A stretch of DNA of 64,000 nucleotides from Prorocentrum cordatum (lineage: Eukaryota > Sar > Dinophyceae > Prorocentrales > Prorocentraceae): positions 1 through 64,000 of the forward strand of contig CAUYUJ010003658.1 of the NCBI GenBank assembly GCA_963575745.1, read 5' to 3'. The position numbers and the translations under genes were made by a program. Under the pieces are notes generated by a model. It saw only the letters and a program-made list of their open reading frames with translations, searched no databases and was not told where the DNA came from. Positions 54,730 to 63,388 of this stretch are shown piece after piece. Position 1 is the first letter of the stretch, and each line of letters opens with the position of its first letter.

Positions 54730-55256
54730 TTTCAGATCATACATGTTAAGCACATAGCGCTGCGCCCGATCCCCATATTCCAGAGCCTACAGTTGAAGCG
54801 CATTGCGCTGTACATAGTAAGCGCATGGCGCTACGTCAGGCTGTGCATTTCAAGCGCATAGAGCTGCGCCCGCACTCCAGATTCCAGACCGTGCATTTGA
54901 AACGCATAGCGCCGTTCATTTAAAGCGCGTAGCTCTGCGTCAGAGAATGTGTTTTTCAAGCGCATAGCGCTGTGCCCCAACGAGGCGCCCCTAGCCGCGA
55001 CGGAGCTGCGAGGTCTGTGCCGCGACGCAACCGACAGCCCTCCGCTCGGGAGGCCACGGCGCTACATGCAGAACACTCAAGCTGCAACATTCAGCGTCGT
55101 CGTCGCTGTCGTCGCCGCCCTCGTGGAGTTTGCGTCGCCGTTGTCGCCCTCGCCCTCGTCGGCGTCGCGTCGTCATCGGCGCCGCCGTGACGGCCTACTC
55201 AGAGATATAGATCGAGATCGCGTCCTCGGCGGTCGCCGTCGCCCGCGGCAAGCGCC
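54730..55256. repeat. AGCGCATAGCGCT palindrome repeats and spacer
   Basis: About seven copies of AAGCGCATAGCGCTGCG variants at 40-50 bp steps from 54738 to 54975, then GTCGTCGCC-type sequence. No gene seen on the plus strand. Confidence 0.7.
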
Positions 55257-55718
55257 TCATCGGCTTGACCCGTCGCCATCCCCTTGGCGGTCGCCACCGC
55301 CCGCAGCAATCGCTTGATTGAGGTCGGGGGCAACGGTCGGTTCATCGGTCGCCCCGCGGGCCCGCCGGCGAACAGGAGGCGCCTCGCCCCTCTCGCGCGC
55401 CTCTGCGACCAGACGGCTGTAGCTCGTCTCCGCCAACTGCTTCTGCTCAGCCGCCCTCGCCCTCAGGTGCCCCTGCCGCCGCGCCTCCTGCCTCTGCCGC
55501 TCCTGCTGCAGAGCGCTGGCCTCTGCCCGCTGCCGTTCTTTCTCGCGCGCCTTTGCCCTCTGCCGCCCCGCGGCCCCGTGCCCCCCAGCCATGTCCGCGA
55601 TGCGATTGATCGCGCGTTCCTGCCTGCTGGTCGTGGCCTTCAGCTCCTCAATGGTCTGCTTCTGCTCAGCGACCTTCGCGGCGAGTCGAGTCCAGCGCTG
55701 GTCAGCAGCATCCGCCAT
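55257..55718 (-). CDS. Charged coiled-coil protein (unknown)
   Basis: Minus strand. I choose ATG at 55718 because protein character begins there (MADAADQRWTRLAAKVAEQ); the frame is open to 55799. A heptad-rich helix follows (KQTIEELKATTSRQERAINR), then a basic Arg/Gln/Glu helix (REKERQRAEASALQQERQRQ), and a Gly/Asp-rich tail ending DGDGSSR. No domain recognised; 153 residues in one unbroken frame. Confidence 0.6.
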   Translation of the reverse strand: MADAADQRWTRLAAKVAEQKQTIEELKATTSRQERAINRIADMAGGHGAAGRQRAKAREKERQRAEASALQQERQRQEARRQGHLRARAAEQKQLAETSYSRLVAEARERGEAPPVRRRARGATDEPTVAPDLNQAIAAGGGDRQGDGDGSSR

Positions 55719-55819
55719 CCGCCAAGCGATATGGAAAGGACGGACGATGGATATTGCATCGTAGCGCAGCGCGCTGCTATCCTTGCGCCAAAATGGCATT
55801 GCGGAAGATAGCTAGCAGC

Positions 55820-56010
55820 GCAAGCGCGTGTGGTGACAGTACTTGCTGCGCAGCGAGCGCAGTGCGCTTGGGGGATGGCCCATGGCCTTGCTGGACAGCG
55901 CAGTGCGCTTGAGAGGGTGGCCTAGCCTGGCGGCAACCCAGTGCGCTTCGGGGTTAGTGCGCTTGGGGGTGGCTTAGTCTTGCGGCAGCGCAGTGCGCTT
56001 GTGGGGCAGG
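55820..56010. repeat. AGCGCAGTGCGCTT repeats
   Basis: CAGTGCGCTTGGGGG-like motifs recur about five times at 30-50 bp steps, often followed by GATGGCC or GGTGGCCTAG. It lies upstream of the following plus-strand genes and downstream of none. Confidence 0.7.
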
Positions 56011-56469
56011 GGCTGAGACGGCCTGCGCGTTAGAATGTGGTTGCCATTTAGACCAGACAGCGCTCCGCGCTGCATATGTATTATGTAGCCAACGTATAAG
56101 TTACCACAGGATATTCATTTGCGTCGAATTCATTGCCGCCTACCCACGACAACACGTGCCGCCCAAAGCGATTTACGCTGCGCCCTCCAAAGCGCTTGCA
56201 CGTTAGCCGTCTCAAGGCTTCAGGCAACCCGCCCGCAGGGGCAGAAGCTTGCGCCGCTCGAGCGGCAGCCGAGGCGACCGTGGCAGCAGGCGCCATGGCC
56301 CATCTTCTCCCCGAGAAGAATGAAGACAATCTTTGGTTGAAACGTGAAGACGACGACCCTGGGAACGTGCGCACTTGGTTGGGGAGTCGCTGCATGCCCG
56401 AGGCCTGATGAGCGCAGGGCAGCTTAGTGGAGCACGGTGAAAGCTTGGTCGTACCAGAGTCGAGATTCG

Positions 56470-57237
56470 ATGCTGTGCTACGTCAGGCGTCACTTGATCA
56501 AGAGTGGCCACCATGACATGACCGGCAAATTTTCTAGCCAGGTCCTGGACGATGAAGTGGAACCAGAGACGGAGTTGGATACTTACAATGACAGAGATAT
56601 ATACAGACGGCAGCGTGAGAAGGCCAACCTTGTCCCAAGGCCGCCAAGATTCCGCCCGCTGTCAAGAAGCAGGTCCCCAGGGCGTGCGGGGCAGCAGATC
56701 CCCAGGCCCCCGCGTCGGCGCCGGTCAAGAAGCATGGCCAGCGATCATCCCCAAGGCGTTCGGGGCTGGGGCAAAGACAAGGACAAGGGCGAGGGCAGAG
56801 GCAACGGCAAGGGCTACAAGGACAAGGACAAGAGCACGGATGATGATGGGATGAACGATCAGGTCCAGCGGCTCACCTCTGCGGTCGGTGAGATAGCCAG
56901 TCACGTCGGGTCAAAGAGAAACAACTCCGTTTCGAGCCTGCAGGTCGGCCGAGATGGCGGAGCGCTGCAACCCATCATCGGTGCTCGGGGGCTGTGGAAT
57001 GCGGCCAGGGTGGAGATGAACATGCTGCTTGAGCTGCGTGGAAGCATGGACCGAGCGGCCGAAGCGTGTCAGCGCTGCGAGATGGCAGCCGAGGAGATGG
57101 CGAACACGTTCAGGGCCGAGTGCAATGTCGCTGCCGCTTCGAGAGACGTTGTTAATCGAACCATGCAGCGGAATGCCTCTGATGCGACGCCCGCCACGGG
57201 GCCTCTGATGCGACTGCTGCGCAGCGGCGGCCTCTGA
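56470..57237 (+). CDS. Arg/Ser- and Lys/Gly-rich protein with helical C-terminus
   Basis: First ATG of the frame at 56470 (MLCYVRRHLIKSGHHDM). A Glu/Asp-rich stretch (DDEVEPETELDTYNDRD) is followed by RS-like text (RPLSRSRSPGRAG, RRRRSRSM), a KDKDKGEGRGNGKG run and two helices (MNDQVQRLTSAVGEIASH, MNMLLELRGSMDRAAEACQR), ending LLRSGGL. RS-like and KGKG tracts often mark RNA-binding proteins. A short upstream frame (56295-56408, MAHLLPEKNEDNLWLKRED) may be the N-terminal part in another frame. The family is unknown to me. Confidence 0.6.
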   Translation: MLCYVRRHLIKSGHHDMTGKFSSQVLDDEVEPETELDTYNDRDIYRRQREKANLVPRPPRFRPLSRSRSPGRAGQQIPRPPRRRRSRSMASDHPQGVRGWGKDKDKGEGRGNGKGYKDKDKSTDDDGMNDQVQRLTSAVGEIASHVGSKRNNSVSSLQVGRDGGALQPIIGARGLWNAARVEMNMLLELRGSMDRAAEACQRCEMAAEEMANTFRAECNVAAASRDVVNRTMQRNASDATPATGPLMRLLRSGGL

Positions 57238-57419
57238 TGCGACGGCCGCGCGGTATAAGCGCTCGCGCGCTTCTTCGGCAGCGCAGCGGCAGCGCAGCGA
57301 CAGCTCAGCGACAGCTTGGACGCTAAACAAACGAACGCGCGACCGCCCGATCATGCCCCGTGACGCTTCGATGACACCCGAGAACACCCCGATTGCATCC
57401 GATAGCAATGTTTTTGGAC

Positions 57420-57795
57420 TGTTACCGGGGTGTTATCGAGGTGCTACCGAGTGTTATCGCGTTCGGTAGCACTCGATAACACTCGATAGCGCCTCGATAA
57501 GACCGCGATCACATGTCCATAATATTGACATCGAGTGTTATCGAGGCCGATATCACTCGATCGCAGTGTTATCGAGCTGTTATCGCGTGTTATCGAGCTC
57601 AATAACATTCGATCGCACTCGATGGCGCCTCGATTATACCTCGATAGCAGTTCGATAGCATTGCTATCGAGTGTTATCGGGGTGTTGTCGGGGTGCTATC
57701 GGGGTGTTATCGAGGTGTTAGCGGGGTGTTATCGGGCGGTCGCGCGGCGTGGTATCGGGGTGTTATCGGGGCGTTATCGGCGCGGTCGAGGTGTC
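57420..57795. repeat. GTGTTATCG repeats in both orientations
   Basis: Units such as GAGTGTTATCGGGGTG of about 11 bp repeat and are mirrored by CACTCGATAACACTCG in the left half, so the region can fold on itself. No coding evidence. Confidence 0.8.
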
Positions 57796-58322
57796 TTCGG
57801 GGTGCGAGCGGGCGGTCGGGCGGCCGGGCGGTTGCAGCTGCCCTCGCCCATCCTACCTTTGCCATTTATATTGCAACGCACTTTTGCAGTGCAACGCACC
57901 TGGGCGAGGTAGAATGCGGGGGGGGGGGGGGGCGACAAGCGCTTGGAGGCGAGGGGAATGAGCGCCGCGCGATTCTGGGTGACGACGACGGCGACGACGA
58001 ACGACGACGACGGCCGCGGACGATTTTTGCGCACTGCGCGCCGCAATGATCGCGGCCAACTGAGCCCCAAGGAAAACCTCAAGACATTTCCCAGGCCAAG
58101 GTGCGCCGCGCTGGCAGCGCGGGCGCTTTAATTCGCATCCTAGTCCGCACTCAGGGGGGGTAGTCTGACCGGCAGTTGCCCCGACTCACCCCCCCATGAG
58201 TAACAGAGGAAATCCGCTTCGCCGCCGCCTGTTTCAGGCGCTCGAGAACTCGTGGTTTTCCGTGATGCGAACCCCACAGTCATCGCCTTATTAAATTTGA
58301 ATGGCCAATGAGCTCTCCCTAC
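57796..58322. other. Spacer
   Basis: It holds a long G run (57917-57933) and GACGACGAC triplets near 57980-58010. No supported gene. Confidence 0.5.
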
Positions 58323-58712
58323 TCAGATGCCGCCGCGTACCATGCCCTGGACCTTGGCCTTGGCCTTGGCCTTGGCCTTGCGCTGGCTCTGCTGGCTCTT
58401 GGCTGGCTTGCGCATGATCTTGCCCTTGCCCTTGACCTGCTCGCTGCCCGGCTCCTCCTCGGGGTCGATAGCGGGGATTCCCGCCCTCTCGAATGCCATG
58501 TCCCGCCGCTTTGCCAGCTCGCTCTGCTCCTTGAGCGCCTTGCGCTTTGGCCCTGGCGCGGGCGGTGGCGTCCACTTCCACGTCTCCCCGGCGTGGCCGT
58601 CGCGCGCGTCCCACTCAGGGGCGACCAGCGCCCCTGGCCAACCATCGTCCGTGCAAGTCGTTGTCCAACGCTTGTGCTCGTAGAATGTTTTCTCGTGGGT
58701 GGCGCCCTCCAT
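58323..58712 (-). CDS. Small protein with Trp-rich head and Lys/Ala tail
   Basis: Minus strand, ATG at 58712 (MEGATHEKTFYEHKRWTTT). The first 50 residues have five Trp (DDGWPGALVAPEWDARDG, ETWKWTPP), which looks like a small beta module. A charged helix follows (KEQSELAKRRDMAFERAG) and a Lys-rich end (KGKGKIMRKPAKSQQSQRKA). One unbroken frame of 129 residues. The Lys tail resembles that of other small genes in this part of the window. No named domain. Confidence 0.55.
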   Translation of the reverse strand: MEGATHEKTFYEHKRWTTTCTDDGWPGALVAPEWDARDGHAGETWKWTPPPAPGPKRKALKEQSELAKRRDMAFERAGIPAIDPEEEPGSEQVKGKGKIMRKPAKSQQSQRKAKAKAKAKVQGMVRGGI

Positions 58713-59139
58713 CTATTCGTCGAGGCCCGCGTCCTTGCTGGTCGGGCTGCCGTTGGGCATGGGCGTCGGGCCGGGCGCGGGGGGCAATCGTCGGGTCGCT
58801 CGGCGCGTCTTCGAGCCTACACGGACAATAAGTAAGAACGGCGGGGGGGGGGGCTCCAGGCCGATGCGCTTCTCACTGATGGCGTGCGTAGATATAAGGA
58901 CATGACTATAAAACTACTGCTGCCCTCATCGTTTCGCAGTCTGGCGGCGGCCGCGCAGTGTCGCGGGCAATTGTTTTCACTTGTGCTGGTGGCCGCGCAA
59001 CGTCGCGAACCATCGCCATGTTTCCGCCTCCGCCACGTGGGGTCATCCTGGACGCCTATAGCAACAGCAACTACATCGGAGATTCGGCATGGATGGTTCC
59101 GTTCTCGAAGCATACAGGTGCGATGCATGAAAGTGAACC

Positions 59140-59340
59140 AGTGAGAATGCAGCGCAATGCGCTCTAAATGCAGAACCAATGAGAATACAGCGCGCTGAGA
59201 TCTAAAGGCAGCGCAATGCGCTCTCAGAGTCTGTATGTAGATTAGGATAAAGCGCAATGCGCTCAGCGTGGGTGAGCGCAATGCGCTGTCGCTGCAGCCG
59301 CGTCGGCTCAACGGCCGCTACTGGCGGCTTTGGGATAGCG
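59140..59340 (+). repeat. About 200-bp repeat, copy 1
   Basis: It aligns with 60040-60194; the right part keeps a constant offset of 854 bp (GGTGAGCGCAATGCGCTGTC, then CTACTGGCGGCTTTGGG). It contains four AGCGCAATGCGCT palindromes. Each copy lies shortly before a small gene start. Confidence 0.85.
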
Positions 59341-59367
59341 CCTCGCGTTCTCAGTTGCTGTGACAGG

Positions 59368-59922
59368 ATGTCACAGCTGCTGCCCTCATGCGCTGCGGCC
59401 ATGGATCTGGGCATTGGGTCGAACGCGGGGGGCTCTTTGCTGCGGAGGGTTTGGGATGCACAGGCGGCCAAGTGGTGGGCGCCGCCTTCGGATGCTTGCC
59501 CCGATTGCTCCGAGTCCGAGCATTGGGGGATCTGTCCAACGTAGGCGTTCAAACTTCGCCACGCGCATGTCGACCACGCGATCAGCATGTCATTCGTCGA
59601 GAAGCCTGTGAGAGAAGGCGGTGAGCCGCGGAAGCCGACGACGAAGCCCTACATGCACATGCGCATGATGCGCAAGCAGACGTTTCATCCCGTGGATTCG
59701 CCGAAGAAGCGGGCGGGTCACACTAACGATTTCTTCATGAACGGTTGCCAGTGCAAGATGCTCTACGACAGCGAGCCAATTGGCTATAGCGTATTCTCGA
59801 TGCTCGGCGATCAATCCAGCCAGCCTGATGTGTGTACGTGGTGCAGTCGGATCGGACACGCAGTATTCGATCACACAAATTTGGGTTACTGCCCAGAGGA
59901 AGCCCTTGGCCCACTGGACTGA
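59368..59922 (+). CDS. Cys-rich small protein(s) split by an in-frame TAG
   Basis: Frame from ATG 59368 (MSQLLPSCAAAMDLGIG) reads ACPDCSESEHWGICPT and meets TAG at 59542-59544. The same frame then continues AFKLRHAHVDHAISMSFVEK to a stop at 59922, with ATG at 59587 as an alternative start. The second part has CQCKMLYDSEPIGYSVF and CTWCSRIGHAVFDHTNLGYC, a Cys/His series fit for zinc (C..C....H....H....C). Either two small proteins or one interrupted protein. The two Cys series on both sides of the stop favour one original chain. Role unknown. Confidence 0.5.
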
Positions 59923-60039
59923 CACTCTACTGGCCTGGAGGAAGCCCGCGGCAATCTCTGGGCATGGTCCGCGCGGGTTGGCAGCGCGATTTACGCGGCG
60001 CTCTCGTCGCTAGAAAAATGCCCCCCCCCCCCCCCCCCC

Positions 60040-60194
60040 CGTGAGAATGCAGCGCAATGCGCTCTAAAGGCAGCGCCCTAGGAGTCTGTGCGTATATTAG
60101 GATGCAGCGCAATGCGCTTAGTGAGGGTGAGCGCAATGCGCTGTCGCTGCAGCCGCGTCGGCTCAAAGCCGCTACTGGCGGCTTTGGGGTAGCG
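60040..60194 (+). repeat. About 200-bp repeat, copy 2
   Basis: Second copy of the repeat at 59140-59340, preceded by a C run (60018-60040). It ends 16 bases before the ATG of the RING gene, so it supplies that gene's whole visible leader. Confidence 0.85.
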
Positions 60195-60210
60195 CAGCGC
60201 GCTCTCAGCA

Positions 60211-60714
60211 ATGGCAGGAAATCTCTGCGTCATCTGCCAGGCGGGCTTCGAGGGCGTCACCGGCGAGGGCATCGATATTGGATGCGCTCACAGGTTCCGC
60301 ATGTACTGCGTCGAGAAATGCCGGGAGGTCGGGAACTTCGCGACGCTCGAGGAGGCACAGTGCCCGCAGTGTAGGCTGGACGCCCGCGGCCTGCTACAGG
60401 GGGAAGGGGGGCCCCTCGGCGACCGCGCGCTGGACTGCTTGTCATCAGACGAGCAGACAGTTGCTCAGCATAGTGCGTCTGAAAGGCCCGCGGAGCCGGC
60501 TGAGCCGCCGGCGGATACGGCGGAGCCTGAAGATGCAGACGACAACGGCAAGGGCAAGGACAAGGGCAAGGGCCGCGGCGGCAATGGCAAAGGCAATAAC
60601 AAGGACAAGGGCAACGAAGTGACCGACACAGAGATGAGACCTGCGGCCACGGAGCCCGGAGGGCCTGAGGGCAAGGCCAAGGGCAAGGGCAAGGGCGACA
60701 ACAATGATAACTAA
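60211..60714 (+). CDS. RING-type zinc-finger protein with Lys/Gly-rich tail
   Basis: ATGGCAGGAAATC at 60211. Residues 6-53 show LCVICQAGF, IGCAHRFRMYCVEKC and CPQCRLD: two CxxC pairs with an inner C.H and C...C, the layout of a RING-like domain, though spacing between the inner ligands is not classical. RING proteins usually act as ubiquitin E3 ligases by binding an E2. A Pro/Glu/Ala-rich linker (PAEPAEPPADTAEPEDAD) follows, then KGKDKGKGRGGNGKG repeats, which suggest RNA or DNA binding. 167 residues in one frame with no break. The small size and the tail are unlike standard RING proteins, so the substrate is not predictable. Confidence 0.6.
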   Translation: MAGNLCVICQAGFEGVTGEGIDIGCAHRFRMYCVEKCREVGNFATLEEAQCPQCRLDARGLLQGEGGPLGDRALDCLSSDEQTVAQHSASERPAEPAEPPADTAEPEDADDNGKGKDKGKGRGGNGKGNNKDKGNEVTDTEMRPAATEPGGPEGKAKGKGKGDNNDN

Positions 60715-60740
60715 CATCGAGGTCTCGATTTAGCCAAAAC

Positions 60741-61913
60741 ATGACGATAACATCAAGACGGCAGTCGTGTTTTGCCCAAAAATGCAGCTCCCAAGCGCAG
60801 CGAAGCAAAGCCATCATCAGGGGCATGGGGCAAGGCGCGTTCAAATGCAACCAGCGCAACCTCACGGGGGCGAAGCTTGGCCGAGCCTTTAGGGAGATGC
60901 CGATATGCTTCAACGGCACTTCGCCCAATGCGACGCAGTTTTTCCAAGACACGGCGGGGGGGGGGGGCCTCAGGCGGAGGTAAGAGCTGCTGCTCTAGCG
61001 TGTATCTATAAGTTCGAGGTGGCCGAAGAGTACTTCGAGAACGGTGGCGCGTTTCAGCCGCTGGGCTATTGGAAGCAGCATGGCTACGAGACGGATGCCA
61101 CCCAGGCGAAATCAAGGCAGTCTGATAAGCAGCACCACGACGTCCTCGGATTTTGCTACAGGCTGCGCCTGACGACCACAGGAGAGCGCGGGCAAAGAGG
61201 GCAGAAGGAGAAATCCTGCACCCGGGGGCGAACTGTCGGTCGGGCAAAGAGATTCAAGCCGGCCGCCAATATTACCGACAAGCCAGAAGAGCCAGCAGAG
61301 CCAGAAGCGTCAGAAGAGCCTGAGAAGAAGGACGAGAATAGCGATGACGATTCGAGTTCGAGCTCTTCCTCATCAGATTCGGACAAGAAAAGTACGAAGG
61401 CCACGAAGAATAAACAATATACGAAGACGGCAAATACGGAAGGGACGAAGAAGGCCAAGAGGGATGCTGCGAAAAAAGGAGAAGGCCAACAACGCGGAGA
61501 AAGAGCTTCAGGAAAGGAATAACGACCATGAGAAACTCTACGCCAAGCTGGGCTCAGCGGTGAAGTCGCTGCAGGGAGCCAAGGACACGAAGAGCGATAT
61601 CGAGGTCACGCAGATCAAGGCGTCAAGGGCGAAGATGTCGCTGAAGGGCGACATGCCTGACCTCGAGGACCTAGGCGCAAGTGCAATATTATCTTCACCC
61701 CTGCGCCCCCCCCCCCCCCCCCCCCCCCACCCCCCCCCCCCTTACCCCACCCCTCTCCCCCCCTAGAGGAGGGGGTGGGGTTGGGGGGGGGGGGCATCAG
61801 GATGGGATGGGGTTGGCGCTCCACCCGAAGATGCAGTGAGCCTTGGGAACCAGACAAAGAAGCCGGCGGCCCTCCTGAACGTGCAGTTCAGGCAGCTTCA
61901 GCAGTTGACCATT
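60741..61913 (+). CDS. Ser/Lys-rich protein, frame broken at homopolymers
   Basis: The first part (FKCNQRNLTGAKLGRAF, FNGTSPNATQFFQDT) meets a G12 run (60956-60967), after which the frame is two bases further on: AALACIYKFEVAEEYFENG, FQPLGYWKQHGYETDATQ, then an acidic Ser run and Lys-rich text. At an A6 run (61472-61477) it moves again to KANNAEKELQERNNDHEK, KLGSAVKSLQGAKDTKSD. Shortening A6 by one base would join the two parts without a gap. After a C-run/G-run block, VSLGNQTKKPAALLNVQ stops at about 61913. The start is not clear (60741 has no good ATG). The product is charged and largely disordered. Confidence 0.5.
61700..61796. repeat. Facing C-run and G-run
   Basis: C runs (about 61707-61763) are followed within a few bases by G-rich sequence (61766-61795), so the strand can fold back. 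It separates two coding-like segments and may be part of an intron. Confidence 0.8.
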
Positions 61914-62445
61914 TGATGCAGCCGGGCAAGCTGGTGCAGTCTTCGGGTATTAACAGGAATTTGGGGTGGTTGCTGAGCTGCGCGGGCTTGATATTGGGCG
62001 AACTACAGTCGAGCCAGCTGAAGCACGTTCAATCGCTTAAGCGCTGCATGGGGGGGGGGGGGGGGGGGGAGATGGAAAACGCCCAGGCGCGCTGAGCAAT
62101 CAAGCGCATGCCCTATATAAGTATATAGGTATGTATGTATGCATGCATGTATGCATGCCCACCCATGTGTCAATCGCAGCGCAAAGCGCTCCTTTGATCA
62201 CCGCTCCCCTTTCAGCGTTTGCGCTGTTTCTGCGCTGTGCACCTACGAACGCTCACGCTGCTGAAATCTATGTTCACAAGCGCGCTGTTTGGCGCGCTGC
62301 GGGCCCCATCGTCCGCTTCCCATCGCTTGTTTGTATTATGGTTCAAGTTTGTCTAGGCCTTTTTGGGTGTCTCGGTTGTTCATCACCGCATGTTGAAACG
62401 CGCGTGCGCCAGGGGCTCGAGGGGTACCTTCGCCGAGGGTAGTGG
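61914..62445. other. Spacer
   Basis: G19 run at about 62051-62069, ATGTATGTATGCATGC simple repeat near 62130, and AGCGCAAAGCGCT palindromes near 62178. No supported gene. Confidence 0.5.
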
Positions 62446-62465
62446 CCATAGCCGTTTTGGCTCTG
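62446..62465 (+). other. Possible relict of the dinoflagellate spliced leader
   Basis: CCATAGCCGTTTTGGCTCTG differs at three positions from the first 20 nt of the conserved dinoflagellate spliced leader (written without its variable first base). It ends 43 bases before the ATG at 62509. Relict leaders mark genes that re-entered the genome as spliced cDNA. A chance match cannot be excluded. Confidence 0.45.
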
Positions 62466-62508
62466 TCTTTGTCGTTCTGGTCACCTCCGTGGCTCGGCGG
62501 CCTCCGCG

Positions 62509-62819
62509 ATGACGCCCCCCGCCCAAAACGAGAACCCGATGGCGGGCGGCAGGAGTGGCAGCCGCAGCTGCGGCGGCGGGCCCGAGGAGAGCAACCCCAG
62601 CAGGAGTCGCAGCCGCAGCCGCGGCGACTGGTCCGAGCTCCCTGAGAGCGGGACAGGCGACGACGATATGACTGCCTGGCCTGGCCAAGGTGCAGGGCGT
62701 CCTGCGAGAGTGGGGCCCTGAGGATCACGTGGACCTCCGTCGCCAGGTCCAGGAGTGCACTCAGACGATGGAGACAGCAGCGTCGGTTTTTTTTCGAGTC
62801 GGGGAGGTCGGATCTACAT
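62509..62819 (+). CDS. RS-containing small protein, one frame change
   Basis: ATGACGCCCCCC at 62509. The N-terminus reads GGRSGSRSCGGG, SRSRSRSRGDWSELPES, then GDDDMTAW. Near 62680 the protein-like frame shifts to LAKVQGVLREWGPEDH and VQECTQTMETAASVFFRV, ending at 62819; the unshifted frame stops at 62721. The RS repeat is typical of RNA-processing factors. A candidate relict spliced leader lies just upstream. Confidence 0.5.
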
Positions 62820-63388
62820 GAGACGAACTGCGTGATATCCGCTTTCGGGGGCGTTGTCAACGCCTCTACGTCTTCGGAGGCGGGGCCAGCGATTCGGATT
62901 GAGTCGGATTGAGCGGCAAGCGCTACATGGGCGGCCTCAGCTTGAGCGCATGCGCTGCGACTAAACAACCCTGTTCCTCCTCGTCCTCCTCCTCGTCATC
63001 CTCCTCCTTCTCCCGCGGATCCCTTGGCCCGAAGTTGCAAACCCTGGGTTTCCCGTGTTGATGCCAAAACATCAGGGGTCAGAGATTTCAGATGGTTGTG
63101 GCAGCGCATGCGCTATGAAGGGCGGTGGGCAGGCTGAACTAGCGGGAGAGGGGGGGGGGGGCGCTTGCGCGTGGAATAAGGGGCGGGAACAACAGCGAGA
63201 TCGATCGACAGCGCGAGGGCCAGATGGGGCGCGCAGCGCTGAGGTAGCAGCAGCACGGGGGAGTGTGCCTTTTTCAGCGCATGGCGCAATGCCAATCGGG
63301 GCGCTGCGACGTCATCGCCGCGCGTGCGCCACGCAGGCGCCGAGAGCACGGCGTCCGCGCGCCGCGTCTGGATGGCGCCTCCAACCTT
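62820..63388. other. Spacer
   Basis: It includes a short CTC tract (62975-63010), AGCGCATGCGCT palindromes near 62945 and 63105, and a G run near 63150. No supported gene. Confidence 0.5.
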
